A stretch of 64,000 bases of DNA from contig NZ_JABBGK010000010.1 in assembly GCF_012927355.1 (NCBI RefSeq), positions 1 through 64,000 on the forward strand, in the 5' to 3' direction. The notes under the pieces are model-generated. The model was given only the letters and a program-made list of their open reading frames with translations. It made no database searches and had not been told where the DNA came from. Below are positions 1 to 10,997 of this stretch, in pieces. Positions within the stretch are counted from its first letter, which is position 1, and every line of letters starts with the position of its first letter. Position numbers and translations under genes: made by a program. The stretch is from Rhizobium terricola. Lineage in GTDB: Bacteria > Pseudomonadota > Alphaproteobacteria > Rhizobiales > Rhizobiaceae.

Positions 1-49
1 CAAGCAGAACTTCTGAAATGACGTGGACCAAAACCACGCCTCTTGGTGA

Positions 50-1813
<1,764 letters not shown>

Positions 1814-1825
1814 GCACCGGTCTCC

Positions 1826-1981
1826 CTAGTCGGGGAGACAGTCGCGGGACACGCGCTCCCGTTCAGCTTCGACGAATTTGCGCGCCGCATGTCGCGCCAG
1901 CAGGCGGACGAACTCGCGAAGACGCGGATCAGGCTTTGCCGGATCGTAGGTCGGCATGGACTCGGATGGATGGAGAACCAT
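1826..1981 (-). CDS. Small conserved protein upstream of the recombinase
   Basis: 51 codons from the ATG at 1981 (43 from a second ATG at 1957). The peptide contains YDPAKPDPRLREFVRLLARH and ends AARKFVEAERERVSRDCLPD, a compact, charged, probably helical protein. I recall similar short ORFs of the form PAKPDPxLxxFVRxLARxAAR directly before serine recombinases in rhizobial islands. The stop is 12 bp before the recombinase start, so the two are probably co-transcribed and this could be a recombination directionality or accessory factor. That role is inference. It has no recognised domain. Confidence 0.6.
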   Translation of the reverse strand: MVLHPSESMPTYDPAKPDPRLREFVRLLARHAARKFVEAERERVSRDCLPD

Positions 1982-2534
1982 CCGGACGCTGCTTGCCGCC
2001 GTTCCTTTCCGCTTCGCCACGACTTCATCCTCGCCGAAAAACGGACCATTCCGCTCCGGCTGAAGACTGGGCTCAATGCCCTGATCTGTGAATGCGAATT
2101 CCCGGGCATTCTGGAAAACTCCGGCGCATAGCATTGCTTGGCTTGCGTCTCGGGCGCATTCGGACGTAGCCCATGCGGCGGGGACAGCAAGCTCGGGCGC
2201 AACCATAGCGGAAAATCGCGAAGGGCGAATCCCCGAAAATCGATTTTTTCGTTCACATGTTTCCTTGGAAACCGACCAAAGACCCACGTGTCAAATGGGG
2301 AGCCAAGGGGTCTTCCCCCTTGCTCCCTGCAAACGCCGCCTGCGCATGGCAGGGCCGCCAGCTCGCAGGCCGAGGCACAGTCCACCCGTTCATTTCTCCG
2401 ATCCGTCCCGCTCGGCCTGGCAGCCCGGCGATGCTCGCCGTCATTTGCCCCCTCCATCCCCGCGCGCTCACGCGCCCCCGGGAGGCATGTCGGGGACATG
2501 CCTCCGGCATTGACCAAGCAAAGGGATTGGAACA
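1982..2534. other. Intergenic region between divergent recombinase and parB units
   Basis: About 550 bp without a convincing gene. Frames here lack plausible starts, and their peptides look like shadow translation (Arg/Ser/Pro-rich). The region must hold the divergent promoters for the small gene/recombinase unit and the parB-trb unit. The only clear structure is the inverted repeat at 2481-2505. Confidence 0.6.
2481..2505. promoter_or_regulatory. Perfect 11-bp inverted repeat upstream of parB
   Basis: GGAGGCATGTC, a 3-nt GGG spacer, then GACATGCCTCC: a perfect 25-bp palindromic structure ending 29 bp before the parB start. It has no T-run, so it is not a standard terminator. A DNA-binding site (autoregulator or ParB-type operator) or a translational hairpin fits better. 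Confidence 0.6.
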
Positions 2535-4754
2535 ATGGCAAGGACAGCGAAGAAGGCGAAGGCCGTCACAATTACGACGGCGGAAGATGTGGCAACGGAC
2601 CAAAACGTGCTCAGCATCGCAGAAGCTGCGGCGGATGTGATTGCGGCTCGGCCCGCTACAGAGGGCAGTGCGGCGGAAACAACAAGCGGCGGGGAAATCA
2701 TGATTCCGCTCGACAAGCTCAAGAAGTCGCCGCGCAATGCGCGCAAGACTCCCCACAGCAACGAAACGATCGAAACCTATGCGGCGAGCATCGCCGCCAA
2801 AGGCATCCTCCAGAACCTTGTCGTCGAACGGGAAATCGGCGCCGACGGCAAGCCGACCGGCTTCTACTTCGTGACTATCGGTGAGGGCCGCAGGCTGGCC
2901 CAGGTCCTGCGCGCCAAGCGCAAGGAGATCGAACCCGCCGAGCCGGTCCGCTGCGTCATCGATACGGAAAACGATCCGTTCGAAATCAGCCTGGACGAAA
3001 ACGTCTCGCGCACCGACCTCCTGCCCGCTGACCAGTTCGAGGCTTTTCGGGAGCTTTCCGAATACCGTGGTTGGGGCGCGGAAGAAATCGCCGCCCGCTT
3101 CGGCGTGACGGCCCACGTGGTCAAGCAGCGGCTTCGCTTGGGTGCCGTCAGCCCGAACCTGATGCAGGTCTATCGCGACGGAGGTTTGACCCTTGAGCAA
3201 CTGATGGCCTTTGCCGTCACCGACGATCATGTCCGGCAGGAGCAGGTTTATGACGGGCTAGGCTATAATCGCGAACCCTATATCATCCGCCGCGAACTCA
3301 CCCGGACACATGTGCAGGCTAACGACCGCAAAGCGATCTTCATCGGCGCGGAGGCCTATATCGATGCAGGCGGATCGATCCTGCGCGACCTCTTCACCGA
3401 GGATCGCGGCGGATACTTCGAAGATGCAGCACTTCTGGACCGGCTGGTTCTGGAGAAGTTGCAGGGTATAGCCAACGAGCTACAGTCGGCGGAGGGATGG
3501 AAGTGGGCGGAGGTCTTCATCGACTATCCGCACGCCCACGGACTTCGCCGCGTCTATCCGCAGCCGGTCGATCTTTCGGCGGAAGACCTCGCTGCCCGCG
3601 AGGCGGCACAGCAGGAGTTCGACCGTCTGACAGCGGAATGGGAGAACACCGACGAAGACCTGCCGCCCGATGTAGATCAGCGTTTCGCCGAGCTTGAAGC
3701 CGAGATCGAGCGCCTTGACGGCCTGCGGCATGCCTACGATCCCGAGGATGTCGCCTGCGGCGGCGTGTTCGTCAGCCTCAACTATGAGGGCGTTGCCCGC
3801 ATCGAACGCGGCTTCATCCGGCCCGAAGACGCAATACCCGAACCCGAAGCGAGTGGCATGGGGGATGGCGAAGCCATCATCGACGGCGTGCGCGTCAATG
3901 CTGACGGAGAAGTCATCGAGGATGCTGAAGGGCAGGGCAGTGACCATGCGCAGGAGGAGGACGAAGGCGATGCGGCGCAGCCGGTTTCCGACATTCTCAC
4001 CCGCGACCTGACCGCGCATCGCACACTTGGCCTCCGCCTTGCCCTTGGCGAACAGCCGGAAACTGCGCTGATCGCCGTCACCCATACGCTCGCCGCGCAG
4101 GCTTTCTATCGAGGTGTGGAAGCCCATGCCCTCGAAATCCGGCCCACGAGTGCCGCGCTGGCCGGTCATGCGGACGGCATCGAGGACACGGCGGCGGCAA
4201 AGATGCTGGCGGATCGCCACGCGGGTTGGGCGCAGGACATGCCGCGCGACGTGGCCGATCTGTGGGGCTTCATCGCCGGATTGGATCAGGTGAGCGTCAT
4301 GGCGCTGTTTGCCCATTGTGCATCGATGACGGTCAATGCCGTCAAGCAGCCATGGGAGCAGCGCCCGCGTGCCCAGCGCACCACCGACAGGCTGGCAACA
4401 GCTCTGACTTTGGACATGAGCCAGCATTGGAAGCCGACGGTGCGCAGCTATCTTGGTCGCATCACCAAGGCGCATATCCTCGCAGCCGTTCGGGAGGCCT
4501 GCGGCAACGAGGCGGCGGAGCGGATCGCGGACATGAAGAAGGCGCCGATGGCCGAGGTTGCCGAGCAGCTTCTTGGCGAAACCGATTGGTTGCCGCCGCT
4601 CCTGCGTACGGAACGGCCCGCCTTGCCGGCCTCTGAGGTTGACAGCACTGCGGGTGCAGAGACGTCGGACCCGAGCATCAGCGGCGACGTCGATCCTCGC
4701 GAAGCGGAGCGGTGGAACGAAGACCCGGAGGCCTTCGACGGAGAAGAGGAATGA
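2535..4754 (+). CDS. ParB/RepB/Spo0J-family protein (large, element-borne)
   Basis: 739 aa. After a 50-residue low-complexity leader, residues about 55-165 form a ParB N-terminal domain: IPLDKLKKSPRNARKTP is the typical opening, and GEGRRLAQVLRA matches the GxxR box (CTPase/nuclease fold) of the family. Residues about 178-205 (EEIAARFGVTAHVVKQRL) form the ParB helix-turn-helix. The rest, with an acidic stretch near 445-490, is the long C-terminal region seen in plasmid/ICE ParB-like proteins and has no assigned function. It probably binds element DNA for maintenance or regulation. The start ATG at 2535 follows a weak GGATTGGAACA. Its stop overlaps the trbC start (ATGA), so it is translationally coupled to the mating-channel genes. 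That is an unusual neighbour, since trbB normally precedes trbC. Confidence 0.85.
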   Translation: MARTAKKAKAVTITTAEDVATDQNVLSIAEAAADVIAARPATEGSAAETTSGGEIMIPLDKLKKSPRNARKTPHSNETIETYAASIAAKGILQNLVVEREIGADGKPTGFYFVTIGEGRRLAQVLRAKRKEIEPAEPVRCVIDTENDPFEISLDENVSRTDLLPADQFEAFRELSEYRGWGAEEIAARFGVTAHVVKQRLRLGAVSPNLMQVYRDGGLTLEQLMAFAVTDDHVRQEQVYDGLGYNREPYIIRRELTRTHVQANDRKAIFIGAEAYIDAGGSILRDLFTEDRGGYFEDAALLDRLVLEKLQGIANELQSAEGWKWAEVFIDYPHAHGLRRVYPQPVDLSAEDLAAREAAQQEFDRLTAEWENTDEDLPPDVDQRFAELEAEIERLDGLRHAYDPEDVACGGVFVSLNYEGVARIERGFIRPEDAIPEPEASGMGDGEAIIDGVRVNADGEVIEDAEGQGSDHAQEEDEGDAAQPVSDILTRDLTAHRTLGLRLALGEQPETALIAVTHTLAAQAFYRGVEAHALEIRPTSAALAGHADGIEDTAAAKMLADRHAGWAQDMPRDVADLWGFIAGLDQVSVMALFAHCASMTVNAVKQPWEQRPRAQRTTDRLATALTLDMSQHWKPTVRSYLGRITKAHILAAVREACGNEAAERIADMKKAPMAEVAEQLLGETDWLPPLLRTERPALPASEVDSTAGAETSDPSISGDVDPREAERWNEDPEAFDGEEE

Positions 4755-5095
4755 CCTTATCCGTTGTATCCCTGTTCCGCCCGTCTCACCGCCGCTTCAC
4801 GCTGGCGACGGCGCTCGCGTCCGTCTTCGTCCTGACGGCATTGCCGGCGCATGCCTCCGGCTCCTCCATGCCGTGGGAAGAGCCGCTGCAAAAGATCCTC
4901 GAAAGCATCGAGGGGCCGGTCGCCAAGATCGTCGCTGTGATCATCATCATCGCTACGGGCCTGGCGCTAGCCTTCGGCGATACGTCCGGCGGCTTCCGGC
5001 GGCTGATCCAGATCGTCTTCGGCCTGTCGATCGCCTTTGCCGCCTCGAGCTTCTTCCTCTCATTCTTCTCTTTTGGCGGCGGGGCGCTGGTCTGA
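4751..5095 (+). CDS. trbC: TrbC/VirB2-type conjugation pilin
   Basis: 114 aa. A signal sequence ends near ALPAHASG (about residue 30-36), followed by two hydrophobic helices (about 52-70 and 84-105), the standard VirB2/TrbC pilin layout. The protein is processed and assembled into the mating pilus. The start ATG at 4751 is chosen over an upstream in-frame ATG because it has a GAAGAGGA ribosome site and gives a clean signal peptide. It overlaps the parB stop (ATGA), and its own stop overlaps trbD (TGATG). The expected preceding gene, trbB, is missing. Confidence 0.88.
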   Translation: MTLSVVSLFRPSHRRFTLATALASVFVLTALPAHASGSSMPWEEPLQKILESIEGPVAKIVAVIIIIATGLALAFGDTSGGFRRLIQIVFGLSIAFAASSFFLSFFSFGGGALV

Positions 5096-5376
5096 TGGCG
5101 GCATTCGGCTCCGAGCAGGACGAGATCCGCGGCTTCTATGCGCCGGTCCGCCGGGCGCTGACCGAACAGATACTGCTCGGCGGTGCGCCGCGCAGCGTCG
5201 CCATCGTCAACGGCACGCTTGCCGGAGCCGTAGGCCTCGGCCTTCGCCTCTGGCTTGCCGGTCTCGCCATCTGGGCGATCGGCCATTTCGCTGCGGTGTG
5301 GGCCGCAAGGCGCGATGCGCAGTTCGTGGATGTCGGCCGGCGGCACCTGCGCTATCCGGCGCATATGGGCGTGTGA
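5095..5376 (+). CDS. trbD: TrbD/VirB3-type inner-membrane protein
   Basis: 93 aa. It starts at the ATG that overlaps the trbC stop. A short polar N-terminus (GFYAPVRRALTEQILLGGAPR, a TrbD/VirB3 feature) is followed by a hydrophobic hairpin (about residues 36-68). VirB3 family proteins sit in the inner membrane with the VirB4 ATPase, which is encoded next with a 9-bp gap. Confidence 0.85.
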   Translation: MAAFGSEQDEIRGFYAPVRRALTEQILLGGAPRSVAIVNGTLAGAVGLGLRLWLAGLAIWAIGHFAAVWAARRDAQFVDVGRRHLRYPAHMGV

Positions 5377-5385
5377 GGTTCGGCC

Positions 5386-7932
5386 ATGTTGAACCTCAGC
5401 GAATACCGCAAGAAGAATGCCGGCCTTGCTGACTTCCTGCCCTGGGTCGCGCTGATAGCCCCGGGTGTCGTCCTCAACAAGGATGGCTCGTTCCAGCGCA
5501 CCGCGCGTTTTCGCGGTCCGGACCTCGATAGCGCCACTCCGGCTGAGCTGGTTGCCGTCACCGCACGCCTCAACAATGCGCTGCGACGCCTCGGTTCCGG
5601 CTGGGCCGTGTTCGTCGAGGCGCAGCGCAATCCCGCCAATGACTACCCGGAGAGCCTGTTTGCCGATGCCGCATCCGCGCTTGTCGATGTCGAACGGCGG
5701 GAACAGTTCGAAGGTGAAGCCGATCAGGGATCGCTCCAGGGAAGCGATCGCCGGCCGAACGGCGTCCTGTTCGAGAGCAGCTATTTCCTGACCTTCGTCT
5801 GGCTGCCGCCGGCGGAAGAGGCTTCCCGTATGGAGGGCTGGCTCTATGAGGGGCGCGAGCAATCTGGCGTCAATCCCTGGGAGCTCCTCAACGGCTTCGT
5901 CGACCGCACTGACCGGGTGCTGCATCTCTTCGAAGGCTTCGTTCCGGAAGCCGAGTGGCTCGATGACGCGGAGACGCTGACCTATCTGCATTCCACCATC
6001 TCGGCCACCCGCCAGCGCGTCCGCGTCCCGGAGACCCCAATGCACCTCGATGCGCTGCTCGCCGTTGAGCCGCTGGCCGGCGGTCTGGAGCCGCGGCTGG
6101 GCGACGTGCATCTGCGCACGCTGACAGTGATCGGCTTTCCGACCGTCACCTTTCCCGGCATTCTCGACGATCTGAACCGCCTTGCCTTCTCCTATCGCTG
6201 GGCGACCCGGGCCATCATGCTCGACAAGACGGATGCGACGCGCCTTGTCACCAAGATCCGGAGGCAGTGGTTCGCCAAGCGCAAGTCGATCGCAGCGATC
6301 CTCAAGGAAGTGCTGACCAACGAACAGTCGGTGCTCGTCGATTCCGATGCCGCCAACAAGGCGAACGAGGCCGATGCCGCCCTCCAGGACCTCGGCTCCG
6401 ACCAGATCGGCGAAGCCTATGTCACCGCCACCGTGACAGTCTGGGATGCCGATCCACGCATCGCCGAGGAGAAGCTGCGGCTCGTCGAGAAGATCATCCA
6501 GTCCCATGATTTCACCTGCATTGCGGAAACCGTCAATGCGATCGAGGCCTGGCTCGGCAGCCTTCCCGGCCATGTCTACGCCAATGTCCGCCAGCCGCCA
6601 ATATCGACGCTGAACCTGGCGCACATGATCCCGATCTCGGCGGTCTGGGCCGGGCCGGAGCGTGACGAACATCTCGATGCGCCGCCGCTCTTCTATGCCC
6701 GGACGGAAGGTTCGACGCCTTTCCGCTTTTCGCTGCATGTCGGCGATGTCGGCCACACAATGGTGGTCGGCCCCACCGGTGCAGGCAAATCCGTTCTTTT
6801 GGCGCTGATGGCGTTGCAGTTCCGCCGCTATGAGCGCTCGCAGGTCTTCGCCTTCGATTTCGGCGGCTCGATCCGCGCGGCGACGCTCGCCATGGGCGGC
6901 GACTGGCAGGATCTGGGCGGTGCCATCTCGGATGCAACCTCATTCCTCAATATGGTGGCGCTGCAGCCGCTGGCCGGCATCCATGACGCGCCCGAGCGCG
7001 CCTGGGCCGCCGACTGGCTGGTGGACATCCTCATCCGGGAAGGCGTAGAAATCACGCCCGAGGTCAAGGAGCATCTCTGGACGGCGCTGACCTCGCTAGC
7101 CTCCGCGCCGGTGGCGGAGCGGACGATCACCTGCCTGACCGTGCTTCTGCAGTCGACGACGCTCAAGCAGGCGGTCCGGCCCTACTGCATTGGCGGCGCT
7201 CACGGCCGGCTGCTCGATGCGGAGATCGAATGGCTGGGTGATGCTTCCGTCCAAGCCTTTGAGACGGAGGGCCTGATCGGAACCGGGGCGGCGCCTGCCG
7301 TGCTTGCCTATCTCTTCCACCGGATCGAGGCGCGCTTCGATGGGCGGCCCTCGCTGCTCATTATCGATGAAGGCTGGCGGGCGCTCGACGACGGCGGCTT
7401 TGCCCAGAAGATCAAGGAATGGCTGAAGACGCTGCGCAAGAAGAATGTCAGCGTCGTCTTCTCCTCGCAATCGCTTGCCGACATCGAGGCCTCGCCGATC
7501 GCGCCGGTGCTGGTCGAAAGCTGCCCGACCCGGATCTTCCTCGCCAATGAGCGTTCGGTCGAGCCGCAGATCACCGACGTTTACCGGCAGTTCGGGCTCA
7601 ACGACCGGCAGATCGAGATCGTCGCTCGGGCCACGCCGAAGCGCGACTACTACTGCCAGTCGCGGCGCGGCAATCGGCTGTTCGAACTGGGCTTGGGGGA
7701 GGTGGCGCTCGCGCTCTGCGCTTCCTCGGACAAGGCCGCCCATGCGGCGATGAACGCGCTGGTCGAAGAGGGCGAGCGCCCCCGCTTTATCGAAGCCTGG
7801 CTGATGGCCCGCGGCCTTCGCTGGGCCGCCGATCTCATTCCGGTCCTCACCAATATCGCCGAGCCGACGCCGTCCGCGGCCGACAACCATGCCCGTCATT
7901 CCAAATCATCCAAAGAGGAGACCATTCGATGA
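5386..7932 (+). CDS. trbE: TrbE/VirB4-type conjugal transfer ATPase
   Basis: 848 aa, normal length for the family. The N-terminal CagE/TrbE/VirB domain is followed by the motor domain: Walker A GPTGAGKS near residue 462, FAFDFGGS shortly after, Walker B LLIIDEGWRAL near 657-667, and an SQSLADIE motif near 697. VirB4 powers pilin extraction and substrate transfer at the inner membrane. The start ATG at 5386 follows GAGGTTCGGCC. The gene overlaps trbJ by 4 bp (ATGA). The reading frame is intact. Confidence 0.95.
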   Translation: MLNLSEYRKKNAGLADFLPWVALIAPGVVLNKDGSFQRTARFRGPDLDSATPAELVAVTARLNNALRRLGSGWAVFVEAQRNPANDYPESLFADAASALVDVERREQFEGEADQGSLQGSDRRPNGVLFESSYFLTFVWLPPAEEASRMEGWLYEGREQSGVNPWELLNGFVDRTDRVLHLFEGFVPEAEWLDDAETLTYLHSTISATRQRVRVPETPMHLDALLAVEPLAGGLEPRLGDVHLRTLTVIGFPTVTFPGILDDLNRLAFSYRWATRAIMLDKTDATRLVTKIRRQWFAKRKSIAAILKEVLTNEQSVLVDSDAANKANEADAALQDLGSDQIGEAYVTATVTVWDADPRIAEEKLRLVEKIIQSHDFTCIAETVNAIEAWLGSLPGHVYANVRQPPISTLNLAHMIPISAVWAGPERDEHLDAPPLFYARTEGSTPFRFSLHVGDVGHTMVVGPTGAGKSVLLALMALQFRRYERSQVFAFDFGGSIRAATLAMGGDWQDLGGAISDATSFLNMVALQPLAGIHDAPERAWAADWLVDILIREGVEITPEVKEHLWTALTSLASAPVAERTITCLTVLLQSTTLKQAVRPYCIGGAHGRLLDAEIEWLGDASVQAFETEGLIGTGAAPAVLAYLFHRIEARFDGRPSLLIIDEGWRALDDGGFAQKIKEWLKTLRKKNVSVVFSSQSLADIEASPIAPVLVESCPTRIFLANERSVEPQITDVYRQFGLNDRQIEIVARATPKRDYYCQSRRGNRLFELGLGEVALALCASSDKAAHAAMNALVEEGERPRFIEAWLMARGLRWAADLIPVLTNIAEPTPSAADNHARHSKSSKEETIR

Positions 7933-8699
7933 TCCGTTCCGTTTCCCGCTCCGGCCATGCCGGCCGTGCTCTCGCTCTCGCACTTGGCGCCACGATGCTG
8001 TTGCCCATCGCCGCCGCCACACTCGCGCCGCAGCCGGCTCATGCGCTGATCGTCTTCGATCCGAAGAACTATGGTGAAAACCTGCTCTCCGCCGCCCGGG
8101 CGCTGGAGCAGATCAACAACCAGGTCACCTCGCTGCAGAACGAAGCGCAGATGCTGATCAATCAGGCGCGCAATCTCACCAGCCTGCCGACGTCGATGCT
8201 CTCTCGGATCGAACAGAACTTCTCCGAGATGAAGAGCCTGCTCGATCAGGCCGAGCAGCTTGCCTATGATGTCCAGAACATCGACCAGCAGTTCAGAAGC
8301 ACCTACGAGACCTTCCCCGCCGGAAAGAGCAGCGAGCAACTGGTGACCACGGCGCGCGAGCGTTGGCAGCAGTCGGTCTCGGCCTTCGAGGATTCGCTGA
8401 AGACCGGCGCCGTTGCCGTCAATGGCATCGCCAGCACGCAAGCGCAGACCTCGACGCTTGTGACCGCCAGCCAGTCGGCCGTCGGCGCGCTGCAGGCCGC
8501 CCAGGCCGGCAACCAGTTGCTCGCGGTACACGCAAAGCAGATGTCGGATCTCACGGCCATGCTCGCCGCCCAGGGGCGGGCCGAAGCGCTCGAGAAAGCG
8601 CGCGAGGCCGCAGCTGAGGTGCAGGCGCGCGAGCAGTTCAGCCGCTTCATGACCGGTACGGCCTATAGCCCGTCCAGCGTCCGCATGTTCCACGAATGA
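7929..8699 (+). CDS. trbJ: TrbJ/VirB5-type minor pilin protein
   Basis: 256 aa with a signal peptide (Arg near the start, hydrophobic stretch LALALGATMLLPIAAATLA, cleavage near PAHAL). The mature part is a long helical coiled-coil (ALEQINNQVTSLQNEAQMLI onward), as in TrbJ. It probably acts at the pilus tip or in the periplasm. It is coupled by ATGA overlaps to trbE and to the next gene. Confidence 0.88.
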   Translation: MIRSVSRSGHAGRALALALGATMLLPIAAATLAPQPAHALIVFDPKNYGENLLSAARALEQINNQVTSLQNEAQMLINQARNLTSLPTSMLSRIEQNFSEMKSLLDQAEQLAYDVQNIDQQFRSTYETFPAGKSSEQLVTTARERWQQSVSAFEDSLKTGAVAVNGIASTQAQTSTLVTASQSAVGALQAAQAGNQLLAVHAKQMSDLTAMLAAQGRAEALEKAREAAAEVQAREQFSRFMTGTAYSPSSVRMFHE

Positions 8700-8713
8700 G
8701 GAGCAAGGAAGCA

Positions 8714-9028
8714 ATGGACCTCAGGATCGCCGCCCGGATGACCGCTGTCATTGCCATTGGAGCAGGACTGACCGCGACGCTCATGGCCATGAGCCAGCGA
8801 CAGGGACCGGAAGAGACCCCCGTCTTCCGGTCCCTCAATCCGGGCGGCGAGCCTGAGAATGAGGCGCGCAGGGAGTTCATACGCTGCCGGGACATCGGTG
8901 CCGAGGCGCTGAAGGACAAGACCTGCCTGAAGGCCTGGCTGGAAAGCCGCCGACGCTTCCTGAAACCCTCGCAGTCCGGCCAACCCGCAGCACCAGGCGT
9001 TGGCGCCGATCAGACGGTGAAGCCATGA
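8714..9028 (+). CDS. TrbK-like small exported protein (possible entry exclusion)
   Basis: 104 aa from the ATG at 8714 (GGAAGC upstream). An ATG at 8696 that overlaps the trbJ stop would add six residues. There is one N-terminal hydrophobic segment (MTAVIAIGAGLTATLMAM), then a soluble part with ECRxxG-like spacing: EFIRCRDIGAEALKDKTCLKAW has two cysteines. The position between trbJ and trbL is that of TrbK/TrbK-alt entry-exclusion proteins, which block mating between cells carrying the same element. The call rests on position and the cysteine pattern. Confidence 0.65.
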   Translation: MDLRIAARMTAVIAIGAGLTATLMAMSQRQGPEETPVFRSLNPGGEPENEARREFIRCRDIGAEALKDKTCLKAWLESRRRFLKPSQSGQPAAPGVGADQTVKP

Positions 9029-10311
9029 ACTCCGGCATCATCGACCGCTTCCTGGAGACTTTCACCTCCTACATCGACTCAGGCTTCGGCCTGCTCGGCA
9101 GCGAGGTCGCGTTCCTTTCCTCGACGCTGATCACGATCGATATCGTGCTGGCCGGTCTCTTCTGGGCCTGGGGCGCGGATGAGGATGTCATCCAGCGTCT
9201 CGTCAAGAAGACGCTCTATATCGGCTTCTTCGCCTACATCGTCGGCAACTTCAACAGTCTTGCCCGGATCGTTTTCGAGAGCTTCTCCGGCCTCGGTCTG
9301 AAGGCTGCCGGGTCCTCGCTTTCCAGCACCGAACTGCTGCAGCCCGGCCGCGTTGCACAGGTCGGCATCAATGCCGGCAATCCGATCCTGCAGGCCGCTG
9401 GCGACCTGATGGGCTATGTCAGCTTCTTCGAGAACTTCGTGCAGATCTTCGTCACACTGATCGAGTTCAAGCTGACGACGCTTGCCGGCTTCGTGCTGAT
9501 CCCCTTCGCCTTCTTCAACAAGACCGCCTTCCTCGCCGAAAAGGTGCTCGGCAACATTGTGGCCTCTGGCGTGAAGATCCTGGTGCTTGCCGTCATCGTG
9601 GGCATCGGCTCGGGCCTCTTCAGCGAGTTTACCGCCGGCTTCTCCGAGCAGCCGACCATCTCGGAAGCGCTGTCGCTCGTGCTCGGTGCGCTTGCGCTGA
9701 TGGGCCTCTCCATCTTCGGTCCCGGCATTGCGACGGGTCTCGTCTCCGGTGCGCCGCAGCTCGGCGCCGGTGCTGCCGTCGGAACCGGTCTGGCGGCCGC
9801 GGGTCTTGGCGCTGCCGGTTATGTCGGCGCTCGTGCCGGCATGGGTGCAGCAGCGGGCGCGATCGGTGGCGCGATGCGGGGAGGGGCGGCTGCCGCAGGC
9901 GGGGCCAGCACCGCTTATGGGCTTGCCAGCGCCTCGACCGATGCAGGCAGCGCCGGACGCGCCGCGGCCGGTCTCGCCGGCATGGCCAAGGCCGGCGCCG
10001 GCTTTGTCATGAGCAAGGCGAAGGAAGCGGCAGGCCGGTCCAACGAAACGCTGCGCGCGAGCTACGGGGCAGGGCAGGCTGCTGCCTGGAAGACGGGCGG
10101 CGGCAATGATGTCGGCGTCGGTGCGTCGGGAACCGGCGGTGAGCCCGGGGGCGTAGCTGCGCAATCTTCTTCACCACCGCCCTGGGCCGAGCGCATGCAG
10201 CGCAAACAAGCCTTCCAGCACGGCGTCAGCACGGCCGCCCATTCCGTCCGCTCCGGCGATCATGGCGGCGGCTCGCTTTCCGTTTCCCTCAATCAGGATG
10301 ACCGCAGATGA
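9025..10311 (+). CDS. trbL: TrbL/VirB6-type polytopic channel protein
   Basis: 428 aa. About six hydrophobic segments lie in residues 15-260 (for example STLITIDIVLAGLFWAWG and SGVKILVLAVIVGIGSGLF). A glycine/alanine-rich region follows (about 240-330) and then a hydrophilic tail rich in Gly, Ser and Pro. This is the TrbL plan. It forms the inner-membrane part of the type IV secretion channel. It overlaps its neighbours by 4 bp on both sides. Confidence 0.92.
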   Translation: MNSGIIDRFLETFTSYIDSGFGLLGSEVAFLSSTLITIDIVLAGLFWAWGADEDVIQRLVKKTLYIGFFAYIVGNFNSLARIVFESFSGLGLKAAGSSLSSTELLQPGRVAQVGINAGNPILQAAGDLMGYVSFFENFVQIFVTLIEFKLTTLAGFVLIPFAFFNKTAFLAEKVLGNIVASGVKILVLAVIVGIGSGLFSEFTAGFSEQPTISEALSLVLGALALMGLSIFGPGIATGLVSGAPQLGAGAAVGTGLAAAGLGAAGYVGARAGMGAAAGAIGGAMRGGAAAAGGASTAYGLASASTDAGSAGRAAAGLAGMAKAGAGFVMSKAKEAAGRSNETLRASYGAGQAAAWKTGGGNDVGVGASGTGGEPGGVAAQSSSPPPWAERMQRKQAFQHGVSTAAHSVRSGDHGGGSLSVSLNQDDRR

Positions 10312-10997
10312 ACCCCTTCAAACGCGCCTCCGTGCGCTATGCCCGATCCCCCGAGCCCGAAACACCCTACCAGAAGGCCGCCCAGGTTTGGGACGAGCGG
10401 ATCGGCTCCGCCCGCGTGCAGGCAAAGAACTGGCGGCTGATGGCCTTCGGTTCGCTCATTCTCGCCGGCGGCTTTGCGAGCGCCCTGATCTGGCAGTCGA
10501 CTCAAGGCACCGTGGTCCCCTGGGTGGTGCAGATCGACAAGCTCGGCGAGGCGCAGGCCGTGGCACCCGCGACGGCCGACTACCGGCCGACCGACCCGCA
10601 GATCGCCTGGCATCTCGCCCGCTTCGTCGAGAACGTCCGCGCGATCCCCGCCGACGCGGTGATCGTCCGCCAGAACTGGCTCCGCGCCTACGAGTTCACC
10701 ACCGATCGTGGGGCGGTGGCGCTCAACGACTATGCGCGTGGCAATGATCCGTTCACCAAGGTCGGCAAGGTGCAGGTCGCCGTCGACGTCTCCTCCGTCA
10801 TCCGCGCTTCACCCGAGAGTTTTCGCGTCGCCTGGAGCGAGCGCCGCTACGAAAACGGGCAACTCGCATCCACCGAGCGCTGGACCGCCATCCTCACCGT
10901 CGTGATCGAACAGCCGCGCACGCCAGACAAACTGCGCGCCAATCCGCTTGGGGTCTTTGTCAACGCCATTAACTGGTCAAAGGAGCTATCGCAATGA
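10308..10997 (+). CDS. trbF: TrbF/VirB8-type bitopic inner-membrane protein
   Basis: 229 aa. A cytoplasmic N-terminus with the conserved TPYQKAAQVWDERIGSARVQ segment precedes one membrane helix (about 46-65), and then a periplasmic VirB8/NTF2-like domain with WTAILTV near the end. It is an assembly core component of the mating channel. The ATGA overlaps continue with trbG. Confidence 0.92.
   Translation: MNPFKRASVRYARSPEPETPYQKAAQVWDERIGSARVQAKNWRLMAFGSLILAGGFASALIWQSTQGTVVPWVVQIDKLGEAQAVAPATADYRPTDPQIAWHLARFVENVRAIPADAVIVRQNWLRAYEFTTDRGAVALNDYARGNDPFTKVGKVQVAVDVSSVIRASPESFRVAWSERRYENGQLASTERWTAILTVVIEQPRTPDKLRANPLGVFVNAINWSKELSQ

Noticed and set aside
4786..6756. 656-codon minus-strand frame over trbC-trbE
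   Set aside because: Antisense to three conserved conjugation genes; no recognisable domain.
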